Shown here: positions 10,607-19,341 of the stretch, piece by piece | How the letters are laid out: each line of letters starts with the position of its first letter | Position numbering within the stretch: position 1 is the stretch's first letter | From: QHXQ01 sp036389395 | GTDB lineage: Bacteria > Acidobacteriota > Blastocatellia > Pyrinomonadales > Pyrinomonadaceae | Assembly (NCBI GenBank): GCA_036389395.1 | Contig: DASVPY010000034.1 | Location: 62,001-126,000, forward strand | DNA: 64,000 bases | Direction: 5' to 3' | Translations under genes and position numbers: made by a program | Notes under the pieces: generated by a model | What the model was told of the DNA's origin: nothing | Seen by the model: only the letters and a program-made list of their open reading frames with translations | The model's database searches: none

Positions 10607-12085
10607 CTAATACAGGTTGCCTTCGCGCTTGCGGCCCGTGTAGTCAACGTAGACCACTTTCAGTTCGGTGTAGAAGTCGAGCGCGGTCGAGCCTTGCTCG
10701 CGCGGGCCGACGCCGGTCGCTTTGACGCCGCCGAAGGGGATGTGCGCCTCGCCGCCCGTGGTGGGCGAGTTGACGTGCGTCATGCCGGTCTCGATCTCGT
10801 CCACGAAGCGGAAGATGCGCGCCGGGTCGTTCGAGAAGATCGAGGACGAGAGGCCGAACTCGCTGTCGTTGGCCACCACCATCGCCTCCTCGAAGTCTTT
10901 CACGCGCAGGACGGACAGCACTGGCCCGAAAATCTCTTCGCGCGCGATGCGCATGTCGTGCGTGACGCGGTCGAAGACGGTCGGCTGGATGAAGTAGCCC
11001 TTGCGCAAGCCCGGCCCCTGCGCGACCTCGCCGCCGCAGACGAGCTTCGCGCCGTCCTCACGGCCCGCGTCTATGTAGCCGAGCACGGTCTTGAACTGGT
11101 TCGCGTCCACGAGCGGGCCTACGTCGGTGTCGCTTTGCGCGCCGTCGCCGAGCCGGAGCTTGAGCGCGCGCTCGACGATGCGGCAGATGAACTCGTCGGC
11201 CGCCTCTTCGACGACGACCGCGCGGCTCGTCGCCGTGCAGCGCTGCCCCGTCGAGCCGAACGCGCCTTGCGCCGTGGACTCGACCGCGAGACCCATGTCC
11301 GCGTCTTCGAGGATCACGACCGGGTTCTTGCCGCCCATCTCGCACTGGACGGGGATGCCGCGCCGCGCCGCCTGCTCGTACAATTTCAGCCCCGTGCCGG
11401 TCGAGCCGGTGAACGAGATGGCGCGCACCGCGCGGTGGTTCACGATCTCGTCGCCCGCCTCCGAGCCGGAGCCGAGGATCAGGTTCAGCACGCCTTTCGG
11501 CAGGCCCGCCTCGGCGAAGATTTCCGTCAGGCGCACGGCCGTTTCGGGCGTCACGGTCGCGGGCTTGAAGACGACCGTGTTGCCGCCGACGAGCGCGGGC
11601 GCGATCTTCCACGCGGGGATGGCGACGGGGAAGTTCCAGGGCGTGATGCAGGCGACGACGCCGTGCGGCTCGCGCACCGTGTAGGCGAAGTTCGCGGGCA
11701 GCTCCGACTGGATCGTCTCGCCGTTCATGCGCCGCGCCGCGCCCGCGCAGAACTCGACGACGTTGATGGCGCGTTGCAATTCGCCGCGCGACTCCGCCAG
11801 GGTCTTGCCCTCCTCGCGCGTGAGCGCGGCGGCCAACTGCTCCTTGTTGTCTTCCATCAGGCGCGCGGCGCGCGCGAGGATGCGGCCGCGTTGCGGCGCG
11901 GGCGTCGCGCGCCAGGGGCGGAAGGCTTCCGCGGCGGCCTCGACGGCCCGGCGGGCCTCTTCGCGCGTCGCCAGGCGCACAGTGCCGAGCACGTCGTCCG
12001 TGTCCGCCGGGTTAGTGTTCGGCGCGGTCTGCTCCGAGACGGATTCGAGCCACTCGCCGTTGATGAAATTGCGGTACGTCTTCAT
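10607..12085 (-). CDS. NAD(P)+-dependent aldehyde dehydrogenase
   Basis: Aldehyde dehydrogenase superfamily member of 492 residues. Key residues are N151 (TPWNFP), K174 (VVFKPA, cofactor), the general base E249 (CEMGGKNP) and the nucleophile C283 (GQRCTATSR). Overall it resembles the ketoglutarate-semialdehyde/glyceraldehyde-3-phosphate (non-phosphorylating) branch rather than the CoA-acylating methylmalonate-semialdehyde dehydrogenases. As first gene of the operon it probably oxidises the semialdehyde left by the aminotransferase (malonate semialdehyde or its methyl form). The exact substrate is unproven. Confidence 0.92.
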   Translation of the reverse strand: MKTYRNFINGEWLESVSEQTAPNTNPADTDDVLGTVRLATREEARRAVEAAAEAFRPWRATPAPQRGRILARAARLMEDNKEQLAAALTREEGKTLAESRGELQRAINVVEFCAGAARRMNGETIQSELPANFAYTVREPHGVVACITPWNFPVAIPAWKIAPALVGGNTVVFKPATVTPETAVRLTEIFAEAGLPKGVLNLILGSGSEAGDEIVNHRAVRAISFTGSTGTGLKLYEQAARRGIPVQCEMGGKNPVVILEDADMGLAVESTAQGAFGSTGQRCTATSRAVVVEEAADEFICRIVERALKLRLGDGAQSDTDVGPLVDANQFKTVLGYIDAGREDGAKLVCGGEVAQGPGLRKGYFIQPTVFDRVTHDMRIAREEIFGPVLSVLRVKDFEEAMVVANDSEFGLSSSIFSNDPARIFRFVDEIETGMTHVNSPTTGGEAHIPFGGVKATGVGPREQGSTALDFYTELKVVYVDYTGRKREGNLY

Positions 12086-12160
12086 AAGTGCGGGCCGCGA
12101 CCGCAGCGCCGAAGGCTGCGCGTCGTGCGGCGTGGTCGGGAGTTAAAGTTGACGGATGCG

Positions 12161-12188
12161 TTTGTAGAACGGGGAGCGGTTTCGTTAA
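12161..12188 (-). promoter_or_regulatory. Possible promoter of pyrimidine operon
   Basis: Read on the minus strand: TTAACG, 16 bp spacer, TACAAA, about 75 bp upstream of the aldehyde dehydrogenase start. Each box matches the sigma-70 consensus at four of six positions. The 199-bp gap is shared with the divergent acyl-CoA ligase gene. A weak call. Confidence 0.3.
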
Positions 12189-12284
12189 GCTGTCGGCCGC
12201 TCCAAAGAGCTTGAACGCGCCGGGCGTCCGCAGTTTATTGCCCCGAAGTTATACATCACGCGGCGCGGGCGTGCCAACCGGAAA

Positions 12285-13832
12285 ATGACCCAGCCAACGA
12301 CCACCGAACCGCCCGCCAACATGCGCGCGTTGCTGGAACGCCGCGCCGCGGCCGCGCCCGCCAAGCCGTTCCTTTTCTCCGAGCGCGACGGGCGCGCGTG
12401 GACTTACGCCGAGTTCGACGCGGCGGTCAACCGGACGGCGAACATGCTGGCCGCGCGCGACATCACGAAAGGCGACGTGGTCAGCCTGCTCCTGCCGAAC
12501 AGCGCCGAGTACGTCATCGCTTACTTCGCCTGCTTCAAACTCGGCGCGCTCGCCGGCCCCGTCAACTCGCTCCTCAAGGGCGAAGAGATCGAGTACGTCG
12601 TCAACAACTCGGAGGCGAAGCTGTTGCTCGTCCACACCGAGTTCGAGCCGGAGGTGGACGCGATCCGCGCGCGGCTGCACACGCTCCGCGACGTGCTCGT
12701 GTTCGACGATTACGCCGAGACGGTGGCCGATTACGCGGCGACGCCCGACGAGTCGTGGCGCGATAGGGAACTGACGCGCGCCGACGAGGCGATCATCATC
12801 TACACGTCGGGCACGACGGGCAAGCCGAAAGGTTGTCTGCTGACGCACGGCAACCTCTTGGCGAACGCGCGCCAGATCAGCGAGTGGCTCGACTTCACCG
12901 CACGGGATCGCCTGCTGACCGTCATGCCGCTCTTCCACATGAACGCGGTCATGGTGACGACCGTCGCGGCCCTTTACGCGGGCGGCTCGTCGGTCGTCAG
13001 CCCGCGCTTCTCCGCCTCGCGCTTCTGGCAGATCGTCTCCGACTATCAGATCACTTCGGTCGGCACGGTCGCCACCATGCTCTCGATGCTGCTCGCGCGC
13101 TACCCCGAAGGCGTGCCCGCCGGTCTCAAGAGCGATCAGTTGCGCTTCTGCTGCTGCGGCTCCGCGCCCGTGCCCGCGGAGGTCATGCGCCGCTTCGAGA
13201 CGACCTTCGGCGTGCCCGTCGTCGAAGGCTACGGGCTGTCTGAGTCCACCGTGCGCGCGACCTTCAACCCGCCGGACGAGCGCCGCCGCCCCGGCTCGTG
13301 CGGGCTGCCCATCGGCTGCGAGATGCGCGTCGTGGACGAAGCGGACGAGCCGCTGCCCGACGGCACGCCCGGCGAGATCGTCCTGCGCGGCGAGAACATC
13401 TTCAAGGGCTACTTCAAGAACGACGCGGCCACGCGCGCGGCCTTCCGCGGCGGCTGGTTCCACACGGGCGATATCGGCTACCGCGACGCCGCGGGCTTCT
13501 ACTACATCGTGGATCGCAAGTCCGACATGATCATACGCGGCGGCGAGAACATCTACCCGCGCGAGATCGACGAAGTGCTCTACCGCCACCCCGCGGTCGA
13601 GGCCGCCGCGACGGTCGGCGTGCCCGACGAGTTGTACGGCGAAGAGGTCGCCGCCTTCGTCGTTTTGAAGCCCGGCGCGCAGTCAAGCGAAGAGGAGTTG
13701 ATCGAGTTCTGCCGCGCACACCTCGCCGACTTCAAATGCCCCAAGCGCGTCCACCTCATCGCCGAGATGCCGAAGGGCCCGACCGGCAAAGTTCTCAAGC
13801 GCGAACTGGCCCGCCGCCTGCGCGCGGGCTGA
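12285..13832 (+). CDS. AMP-binding acyl-CoA synthetase
   Basis: Adenylate-forming ligase of 515 residues. Motifs in order: the phosphate-binding loop YTSGTTGKPKG at residues 173-183, the A5-type motif VEGYGLSEST, the A7/A8 region HTGDIGYRDAAGFYYIVDRK and IRGGENIYPREIDEVL, and the C-terminal catalytic lysine in GPTGKVLKREL. It activates a carboxylic acid as acyl-AMP and transfers it to CoA. Chain length cannot be read from the sequence. It is divergent from the pyrimidine operon and might activate a product of that pathway, but a general fatty-acid role is equally possible. Confidence 0.9.
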   Translation: MTQPTTTEPPANMRALLERRAAAAPAKPFLFSERDGRAWTYAEFDAAVNRTANMLAARDITKGDVVSLLLPNSAEYVIAYFACFKLGALAGPVNSLLKGEEIEYVVNNSEAKLLLVHTEFEPEVDAIRARLHTLRDVLVFDDYAETVADYAATPDESWRDRELTRADEAIIIYTSGTTGKPKGCLLTHGNLLANARQISEWLDFTARDRLLTVMPLFHMNAVMVTTVAALYAGGSSVVSPRFSASRFWQIVSDYQITSVGTVATMLSMLLARYPEGVPAGLKSDQLRFCCCGSAPVPAEVMRRFETTFGVPVVEGYGLSESTVRATFNPPDERRRPGSCGLPIGCEMRVVDEADEPLPDGTPGEIVLRGENIFKGYFKNDAATRAAFRGGWFHTGDIGYRDAAGFYYIVDRKSDMIIRGGENIYPREIDEVLYRHPAVEAAATVGVPDELYGEEVAAFVVLKPGAQSSEEELIEFCRAHLADFKCPKRVHLIAEMPKGPTGKVLKRELARRLRAG

Positions 13833-13850
13833 GGCGTGCGGCCCCGCTCT

Positions 13851-13864
13851 GTCCGCTAGCGGAC
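13851..13864. other. 14-bp perfect palindrome
   Basis: GTCCGCTAGCGGAC, a perfect 14-bp palindrome, lies in the 107-bp gap between acyl-CoA ligase and the DUF6328 gene. A TACAAT hexamer that could be a -10 box follows at 13888. It may be an operator for the downstream gene; too short and without a T-run to be a good terminator. Confidence 0.35.
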
Positions 13865-13939
13865 TTCTACTCGGCCGCATTCTCCGTTACAATTCACGCC
13901 ACACACGCCCCCGCTTTACGTTCCCCCGGCGAGACGCCG

Positions 13940-14908
13940 ATGGCCGAACTGAAGGACAAGATTCAGAACGCGCTCGACGAGGCGCGTATGCTCGTGCTCG
14001 GCTCGCAGATTCTCGTCGGCTTCGAGTTCCGCGCGGCCTTCGACGCGGGCTTCGAGCGGCTGACGCCGCACGCCCAGTACATGAAGATGCTCTCGCTGGG
14101 GCTGATGCTGCTGGCGGTCGCACTCATCATGTGGCCCTCGGCTTACCACCGGCTCGCCGCCCGCGGCGAAGACACGCCCGCCGTCCATCGCTTCACGACG
14201 CGCGTGCTGTGCCTGGCGCTGCTGCCGTTCGCCGTCGGGCTGGGGCTGGACGTGTTCGTCGCCGTCGAGTTGTTATACGGCACGCTGGCGGCGACCGCGG
14301 CCGGCGTCATGATAGGACTGCTGGCGCTCTTCTTCTGGTACGGGCTGGAGGTGTGGCGGCGGCTGAAGCTGCCCGCCGAGCACGAAAGGGAACTGGCGAT
14401 GTCGAAGGAGCAAGAGGCGGAGGCCGGCGGCGGGTCGAAGATCAAGGACAAGATCAAGCACGTGCTGACGGAGGCGCGGACGGTGCTGCCGGGCGCGCAG
14501 GCGCTGCTGGGCTTTCAGTTCATCAGCATCTTCACCGATGCCTTCACGAAGCTGCCCGCCTCGTCCAAGTCTCTGCACCTCGTCTGCCTCGCGCTCGTCG
14601 CGCTCTCGGTCATACTGTTGATGACGCCCGCGGCCTACCACCGCATCGTCGAAGAGGGCGAGGAGACGGAACAGTTCCACCGCTTCGCCAGCCGCGTGCT
14701 GTTGGCGGCGATGGTGCCGCTGGCGCTCGGCGTCTGCGGCGACTTCTACGTCGTCTTGCGCAAGGTCACGGAATCGGCCACACTCTCGGCGGTCGTCGCC
14801 GCGCTCCTGCTCGCGGTCTTCTACGGTCTCTGGTTCGGCTACACGACCTACGCGCGCCGGCAGCGCCCGCGCGCCGCCCCGCGCGAAGCGAACGCGACCG
14901 CGGACTAA
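13940..14908 (+). CDS. DUF6328-like membrane protein, internally duplicated
   Basis: A 322-residue membrane protein made of two related halves. Half one (residues 1-160) starts ELKDKIQNALDEARMLVLGS and contains MWPSAYHRLAARGEDTPAVH. Half two (about 168-322) starts KIKDKIKHVLTEARTVLPGA and contains MTPAAYHRIVEEGEETEQFH. Each has an amphipathic N-terminal helix and four hydrophobic segments. This is the DUF6328 pattern, in tandem here. Start placed at the ATG at 13940 (MAELKDKIQ); the frame is open upstream but that part is antisense-like shadow of the ligase. Function unknown; the conserved AYHR between helices is the most likely functional spot. Confidence 0.8.
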   Translation: MAELKDKIQNALDEARMLVLGSQILVGFEFRAAFDAGFERLTPHAQYMKMLSLGLMLLAVALIMWPSAYHRLAARGEDTPAVHRFTTRVLCLALLPFAVGLGLDVFVAVELLYGTLAATAAGVMIGLLALFFWYGLEVWRRLKLPAEHERELAMSKEQEAEAGGGSKIKDKIKHVLTEARTVLPGAQALLGFQFISIFTDAFTKLPASSKSLHLVCLALVALSVILLMTPAAYHRIVEEGEETEQFHRFASRVLLAAMVPLALGVCGDFYVVLRKVTESATLSAVVAALLLAVFYGLWFGYTTYARRQRPRAAPREANATAD

Positions 14909-14917
14909 GACCTTTGA

Positions 14918-14966
14918 CCGCGAAGGACGCGAAGCGGGCCGCGAAGGAACGCAAAGAACAGAACGA
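14918..14966. repeat. GCGAAGG-type short-period repeat
   Basis: A run of imperfect units (ACCGCGAAGGACGCGAAG, then CCGCGAAGGAACGCAAAG) fills the 60 bp between the DUF6328 gene and the M20 hydrolase. The same words occur in the long hairpins at 20097-20195 and 51642-51717; here only one arm is present. Confidence 0.7.
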
Positions 14967-14968
14967 TT

Positions 14969-16306
14969 ATGTCGCAGCGAAACGCAGCCCTGCTTTTGAC
15001 AGTTTTGCTGGTCTTGCCGGTCGCCGCGCCGCTGGGACAGCAATCCCGCGCCCACGCGCCCGCCCCGCTCACGCGCGAGCAGCGCATCGCGCAGGCGGCC
15101 GAGGCCATGCGCCCGCAGCTCGTCGCGCAGCGCCGCGACCTGCACATGCACCCGGAACTGTCGAACCGCGAGGAGCGCACGGCGCGCGTCGTCGCCGAGC
15201 GGCTCAAGGCGCTCGGCTTGGACGAAGTTAAGACCGGCGTGGGCCGCCACGGCGTCGTCGCGCTGCTGCGCGGCGCGAAGCCCGGCCCCACAGTCGCCGT
15301 GCGCGCGGACATGGACGCGCTGCCGATTCAGGAAGTCAACGACGTGCCCTACAAGTCGCAGACGCCCGGCGTCAAACACGCCTGCGGGCACGACGCGCAC
15401 ACGACGGTCGAGTTGGGCGTCGCCGAAGTCCTCTCGAAGATGCGCGACGAGATCAACGGCAGCGTCAAGTTCATCTTCCAGCCGGCCGAGGAGGGCGCGC
15501 CGACGGGCGAAGAGGGCGGCGCGCGGCTCATGATCAAAGAGGGCGCGCTTGAGAACCCGCGCCCGCAGGCCATCTTCGGCCTGCACACCGAGCCGAACTT
15601 GCAGGCCGGCCAGATCGGCTACCATTCGGGGCCGGCCATGGCCTCGTCCGACACCTTCTCGGTCTACATCCGCGGCAAGAGCGCGCACGGCGCGCAGCCG
15701 CAGAACGGCGTGGACGCGGTGGTCGTCGCCGCCCAGTGCGTGCTGGCGTTGCAGAACATACGCAGCCGCCGGATCGATCCGCTCGAACCGCTCGTCATCA
15801 CGCTCGGCACGATCCAGGGCGGCACGCGCTTCAACATCATCGCCGCCGAGGTGAAGCTGACCGGCACGATGCGCACCTTGAACGACCAGGTGCGCGAGCG
15901 CGCCATCGCCCTGATGCGCGAGACGCTCGCAAGCGTCACCGCCGCCTACGGCGCGACCTACGAGTTGAACATGGAGGACGGCAACCCCGTCACCTACAAC
16001 GAGCCGGCGCTCGTCGCCGAGGCGCTGCCGACCGTGCGCCGCGTCGTCGGCGACCAGAACGCCGTCGCGCTGCGCCCCTTCATGCCGGCGGAGGATTTCT
16101 CGCATTATCAAAAGGTCGTGCCCGGCTTCTACTACTTCCTCGGCGTCGGCAACAAGGCCCGTGGCATCACCGCCGGCTGGCACACGCCCGACTTCGACAT
16201 AGACGAAGACAGCCTCGTCGTCGGCGTCAAAGTCATGTCCAACGTCCTGCTCGACTACCTCGACAAACACAAAGCGACCGCCACCGCCAACGTCAAGCGG
16301 CCGTGA
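14969..16306 (+). CDS. Exported M20-family amidohydrolase
   Basis: Zinc-dependent peptidase/amidohydrolase of the M20D group (hippurate, IAA-amino acid and N-acyl-amino acid hydrolases), 445 residues. An N-terminal signal peptide (NAALLLTVLLVLPVAAP) predicts export. Metal-site motifs are HACGHDAHT (C139, H141), the catalytic/metal glutamates in PAEEG (174-175), GLHTEP near 205 and a late WHTPDF histidine. The dimerisation domain is present between. It should cleave amide bonds of N-acyl or peptide substrates in the periplasm; substrate unknown. Short spacing to the upstream gene is taken up by a repeat. Confidence 0.9.
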   Translation: MSQRNAALLLTVLLVLPVAAPLGQQSRAHAPAPLTREQRIAQAAEAMRPQLVAQRRDLHMHPELSNREERTARVVAERLKALGLDEVKTGVGRHGVVALLRGAKPGPTVAVRADMDALPIQEVNDVPYKSQTPGVKHACGHDAHTTVELGVAEVLSKMRDEINGSVKFIFQPAEEGAPTGEEGGARLMIKEGALENPRPQAIFGLHTEPNLQAGQIGYHSGPAMASSDTFSVYIRGKSAHGAQPQNGVDAVVVAAQCVLALQNIRSRRIDPLEPLVITLGTIQGGTRFNIIAAEVKLTGTMRTLNDQVRERAIALMRETLASVTAAYGATYELNMEDGNPVTYNEPALVAEALPTVRRVVGDQNAVALRPFMPAEDFSHYQKVVPGFYYFLGVGNKARGITAGWHTPDFDIDEDSLVVGVKVMSNVLLDYLDKHKATATANVKRP

Positions 16307-16326
16307 TGTACACGCGACGAAAAGGG

Positions 16327-16391
16327 TTAACACAGAGGACACAGAGGGGACACAGAGGACATAGTTAAAGACTCTGTGTACTCTGTGTTAA
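16327..16391. repeat. ACACAGAGG inverted repeat element
   Basis: Tandem ACACAGAGG-type units (9-11 bp spacing) with a complementary CTCTGTGTA arm; the outer 20 bases at each end pair with one mismatch. It follows the M20 gene and could act as a transcription terminator, although no T-run follows. A near-identical element lies at 57111-57194. Confidence 0.8.
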
Positions 16392-16485
16392 TCCGGCACT
16401 CGTTATTCTCAACCCCGAACCGTTCTAAGTCCCGGCTTATTCTTGACGGAACAAGCCGGCGGCGGCGCGCGTCTATTCTTATCGC

Positions 16486-17424
16486 ATGGACTTGCTGGGT
16501 TCATACGTGCGCGAGGACGAGGCGCGGCGGCGGCGCTTCCGGCGCGCGCTCGCCGTGCGGCTGACGCTCTGGCCGCTGCTGTTCGCGGTCGCGCTCTCGC
16601 TGTTCCTGCGGCGTTACGAGTCGGTCGTGACGTGGCATCCGGTGCACTACGACGGCGGGGCGCGTTGGCGTCTGCCGGACGGCGCGGAGGACGTGTGGTT
16701 CGAGACGGCGGACGGCGTGCGCCTGCACGGCTGGTTCGTCCGCGCGCGCACCGCAGCGCCGTCCGCCACCATCCTCTACGCACACGGCAACACCGGCAAC
16801 GTGTCTTATCTCGGCGGGCTGGCCGCGGCCCTCGCCGAGCGCGGCTTCGACGTGCTCGTCTTCGACTACCGCGGCTACGGGCGCAGCGCGGGCGCGGTGA
16901 CGGACGAGCGCGCGCTCTACGCGGACGCCGACGCAGCTTACGACTTCCTGACGCGCGCGCGCGGCGTTGACCCGCGCCGCCTCGTGCTCTACGGCCAGTC
17001 GCTCGGCACGACGGCGGTGGTGGACGTGGCCGCGCGCAGACCCGCGGGCGCGCTCGTCGTCGAGTCGGGCTTGAGTTCCGCGAGCGCGATGGCCGGCGCG
17101 GTGCTGCCTTGGCTGCCGCGCCCGTTCCACTGGCTGAGCCGCAACCGCTTCGACTCCGAGGGCAAGATGCCGCGCGTCGCGTGCCCGGTGCTGTTCGCGC
17201 ACGGCGACCCCGATCCGGTCGTGCCCGCGGCGCAGGGGCGCGCGCTCTACGACGCCGCGCGCGGGCCTAAACGGCTCGTCGTCCTGCCCGGCGCGGGGCA
17301 CAACGTCGCCGGCTCCTGCGGCGCGCGCTACTTCGATGCGGTCGCCGCCTTCGTCCGCGCCGCCCTCGACGCGCCCCAAACCGTCAGCGGCGCGGAAGTG
17401 AACCCCGCCCTCTGCGCGCCTTGA
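16486..17424 (+). CDS. Membrane-anchored alpha/beta hydrolase
   Basis: Serine hydrolase of 312 residues. An N-terminal hydrophobic helix (residues 24-41) anchors it. The core shows the oxyanion segment YAHGNTGN (98-105), the nucleophile elbow GQSLG (S172), an acid in HGDPDPVVP (D241 or D243) and the late histidine GHN (H272). This order matches ABHD13/BEM46-like and YtmA-type hydrolases acting on esters or thioesters. A TATTCT hexamer ends 6 bp before the ATG, so a leaderless transcript is possible. No close functional neighbour. Confidence 0.87.
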   Translation: MDLLGSYVREDEARRRRFRRALAVRLTLWPLLFAVALSLFLRRYESVVTWHPVHYDGGARWRLPDGAEDVWFETADGVRLHGWFVRARTAAPSATILYAHGNTGNVSYLGGLAAALAERGFDVLVFDYRGYGRSAGAVTDERALYADADAAYDFLTRARGVDPRRLVLYGQSLGTTAVVDVAARRPAGALVVESGLSSASAMAGAVLPWLPRPFHWLSRNRFDSEGKMPRVACPVLFAHGDPDPVVPAAQGRALYDAARGPKRLVVLPGAGHNVAGSCGARYFDAVAAFVRAALDAPQTVSGAEVNPALCAP

Positions 17425-17457
17425 CGAAGACCGACGCGCGCAGGCGCGAGAAAATGG

Positions 17458-17486
17458 TTGACGTGCGGCCTGCGCGCGCATAAGCT
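17458..17486 (+). promoter_or_regulatory. Promoter of DUF3309 gene
   Basis: TTGACG, 17 bp, TAAGCT, about 90 bp upstream of the small DUF3309 gene. Good match and ideal spacing for a sigma-70 promoter. Confidence 0.6.
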
Positions 17487-17576
17487 CGCAGGCGGAAAAA
17501 CCCCCGCCGCGTTCCCCTTAAGTCTAACTGGCGGCCAGGGCGGCAGCGCCCGCGCCGCGCGCGAAGGAGAAACGTC

Positions 17577-17729
17577 ATGGGTCTGATTCTGGTCATCGTG
17601 CTCATCCTGTTGTTGCTCGGCGCGGTGCCGGCGTGGCCGTACAGCCGCGGCTGGGGCTACTATCCGAGCGGTGGCATCGGCCTGATCCTCTTGATCGTGC
17701 TCATCCTGTTTTTGCTCGGCCGCATCTGA
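17577..17729 (+). CDS. DUF3309 small hydrophobic protein
   Basis: A 50-residue protein, MGLILVIVLILLLLGAVPAW at the start, then a YSRGWGYYPSGG centre and a second hydrophobic stretch ILLIVLILFLLGRI. This is the DUF3309 pattern: two short hydrophobic arms around an aromatic-glycine turn. A strong Shine-Dalgarno (GAAGGAGA) precedes the ATG and its own promoter lies upstream. Function unknown; probably a membrane peptide. It is shorter than usual gene-calling cut-offs. Confidence 0.85.
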   Translation: MGLILVIVLILLLLGAVPAWPYSRGWGYYPSGGIGLILLIVLILFLLGRI

Positions 17730-17762
17730 GCGGGCCGCTACGGACGCGGGCGAAAAAACTCG

Positions 17763-17791
17763 TTGCATTCCGGCCCGCTGCTCCGCAGAAT
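17763..17791 (+). promoter_or_regulatory. Candidate promoter of ABC importer operon
   Basis: TTGCAT, 17 bp, CAGAAT, starting 34 bp after the DUF3309 stop and ending 29 bp before the importer start. Four of six consensus matches in each box. Confidence 0.4.
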
Positions 17792-17820
17792 GCGCGCATG
17801 GCTGACGGAGGGGCGTCGAG

Positions 17821-19341
17821 TTGAGCAAGGCGACGCGCGCGGCCGGCCCCTTGGTCGGCGTGCTCTTGTTGTGCGCCGCGGCGTCGGCGGGCGCACGCGC
17901 GCAGACCGTGCTGCGCTGGGGCGCTGATCCGTCGGGCGGCGCGCCTTACGTCTTCACCGACCCGGCCGACCCGGCGCGCTACATCGGTTACGAGCACGAG
18001 ATGGTCGAGGCGCTGGCGCGCGCGATGGGCCGGCGCGCCGAGTTCGTGCCCGCCGACTGGGAGACCATCGTCTCGTCTTTGCAGCGCGGCGAGTTCGACG
18101 TGATCGTCAACGGGCTTGAGCCGACCGCCGACCGCGCCCGCCAGATTCTCTTCAGCCGCCCTTACTACGTCTTCCAACTCCAACTGACCGTCCGCCGAGA
18201 CGACCCGCGCATCAACGCGCTCGCCGACTGCCGCGGGCGCGTCGTCGGCACGCTCGGCAACACGGCCGCCTCGCGCCTGCTGGCGCAGACGGGTCTCGAC
18301 TACCGCGGCTACGCCGACCCGGTCGGCGCGTACCGCGACCTTGAACTGAAGCGGCTCGACGCCGTGCTGATGGACGTGCCGATGGAGATGTACTACGCGC
18401 GCACGAACCCGCGTTTGCGCGCGGCCGGGCCGCCGACGAACCCCGGCACTTACGTCGTCGGCTTGCGCCGCGGCGACGAGGCGCTCAAGGCGCAGGTGGA
18501 CGCGGGGCTTGAGCAGATCATCCGCGACGGCACGCTCGAACGCATCCTGCGCAAGTGGAACCTGTGGGACGAGCGGCAGGCGGAACTGCGCGCGCAGCTC
18601 GACGCGCCGCCGCAAACCAACGCGGGCGCGCAGCCCGCCGGCTTCGATCTGACGAACGCGACGTTCAACTGGCCCGAGGCGCTCTTGCGCCTGGCGCGCG
18701 CGGCCACGGTCACGGTGCTGCTCGCGTTCGGCGCGATGGTGCTGGCGCTCGCGCTCGGGCTGCCGCTCGCCGTCGGGCAGTCGCGCGGGCCGCGCTGGGT
18801 GCAAGTGCTCTCGACCTGCTACGTCGAGTTCTTCCGCGGGACGCCGGTGCTCGTCCAGTTGTTGTTCCTCTACTTCGGGCTGCCGCGGCTCGGCCTCGCC
18901 ATGCCGGGTTGGCTGACGGCGCTCATCGGGCTGGGGCTGAACTACGCGGCCTACGAGTCGCAGGTCTACCGCGCGGCGCTCGAAGCGATCCCGCGCGGGC
19001 AGTGGGAGGCGGCTTACTCTTTGGGGATGCGCCCGGTGCTCGCCTTCCGGCGCATCATTCTGCCGCAGGCGTTGCGCATCGCGCTGCCGCCGATGACCAA
19101 CGACTTCGTCTCGCTCTTCAAAGACACGTCGGTCGCCTTCGCCATCTCCGTCTGGGAGCTGGCGACCGCGTACCGCGAGCTGGCGAACGCGTCGGGCGAG
19201 TTCCTGTTGCTCGGTCTGATCGTGTCGCTCTTTTATCTCGCCATGAGTCTGCCGATGGCACACCTCGCGCGCCGGCTCGAACGCCGGATGCAGCGGCGGC
19301 AGCAGGTGCTCCACACCAAGCCCGTGGAGGCGGCGACGTGA
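17821..19341 (+). CDS. Polar amino-acid ABC transporter, fused binding protein and permease
   Basis: One 506-residue chain joining a signal peptide (residues 1-27), an SBP_bac_3 solute-binding domain (about 30-255) and a BPD_transp_1 permease (about 280-490). The permease carries FFRGTPVLVQLLF and the EAA-loop EAIPRGQWEAAYSLGM typical of glutamine/arginine importers. The start is TTG at 17821, supported by GGAGGGG upstream and by signal-peptide position; no ATG fits the frame. Fusion places the binding domain at the membrane rather than free in the periplasm. The next gene encodes the ATPase with a 4-bp overlap. Cargo is probably a polar amino acid. Confidence 0.92.
   Translation: MSKATRAAGPLVGVLLLCAAASAGARAQTVLRWGADPSGGAPYVFTDPADPARYIGYEHEMVEALARAMGRRAEFVPADWETIVSSLQRGEFDVIVNGLEPTADRARQILFSRPYYVFQLQLTVRRDDPRINALADCRGRVVGTLGNTAASRLLAQTGLDYRGYADPVGAYRDLELKRLDAVLMDVPMEMYYARTNPRLRAAGPPTNPGTYVVGLRRGDEALKAQVDAGLEQIIRDGTLERILRKWNLWDERQAELRAQLDAPPQTNAGAQPAGFDLTNATFNWPEALLRLARAATVTVLLAFGAMVLALALGLPLAVGQSRGPRWVQVLSTCYVEFFRGTPVLVQLLFLYFGLPRLGLAMPGWLTALIGLGLNYAAYESQVYRAALEAIPRGQWEAAYSLGMRPVLAFRRIILPQALRIALPPMTNDFVSLFKDTSVAFAISVWELATAYRELANASGEFLLLGLIVSLFYLAMSLPMAHLARRLERRMQRRQQVLHTKPVEAAT

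Noticed and set aside
12285..13832. Assigning the acyl-CoA ligase to malonate or methylmalonate activation
   Set aside because: Tempting because of the pyrimidine operon, but no substrate-specific residues can be read and the gene is divergent.
14273..16342. Long minus-strand open frame across the M20 hydrolase gene
   Set aside because: No family-like sequence; the plus-strand frame carries all M20 metal motifs.
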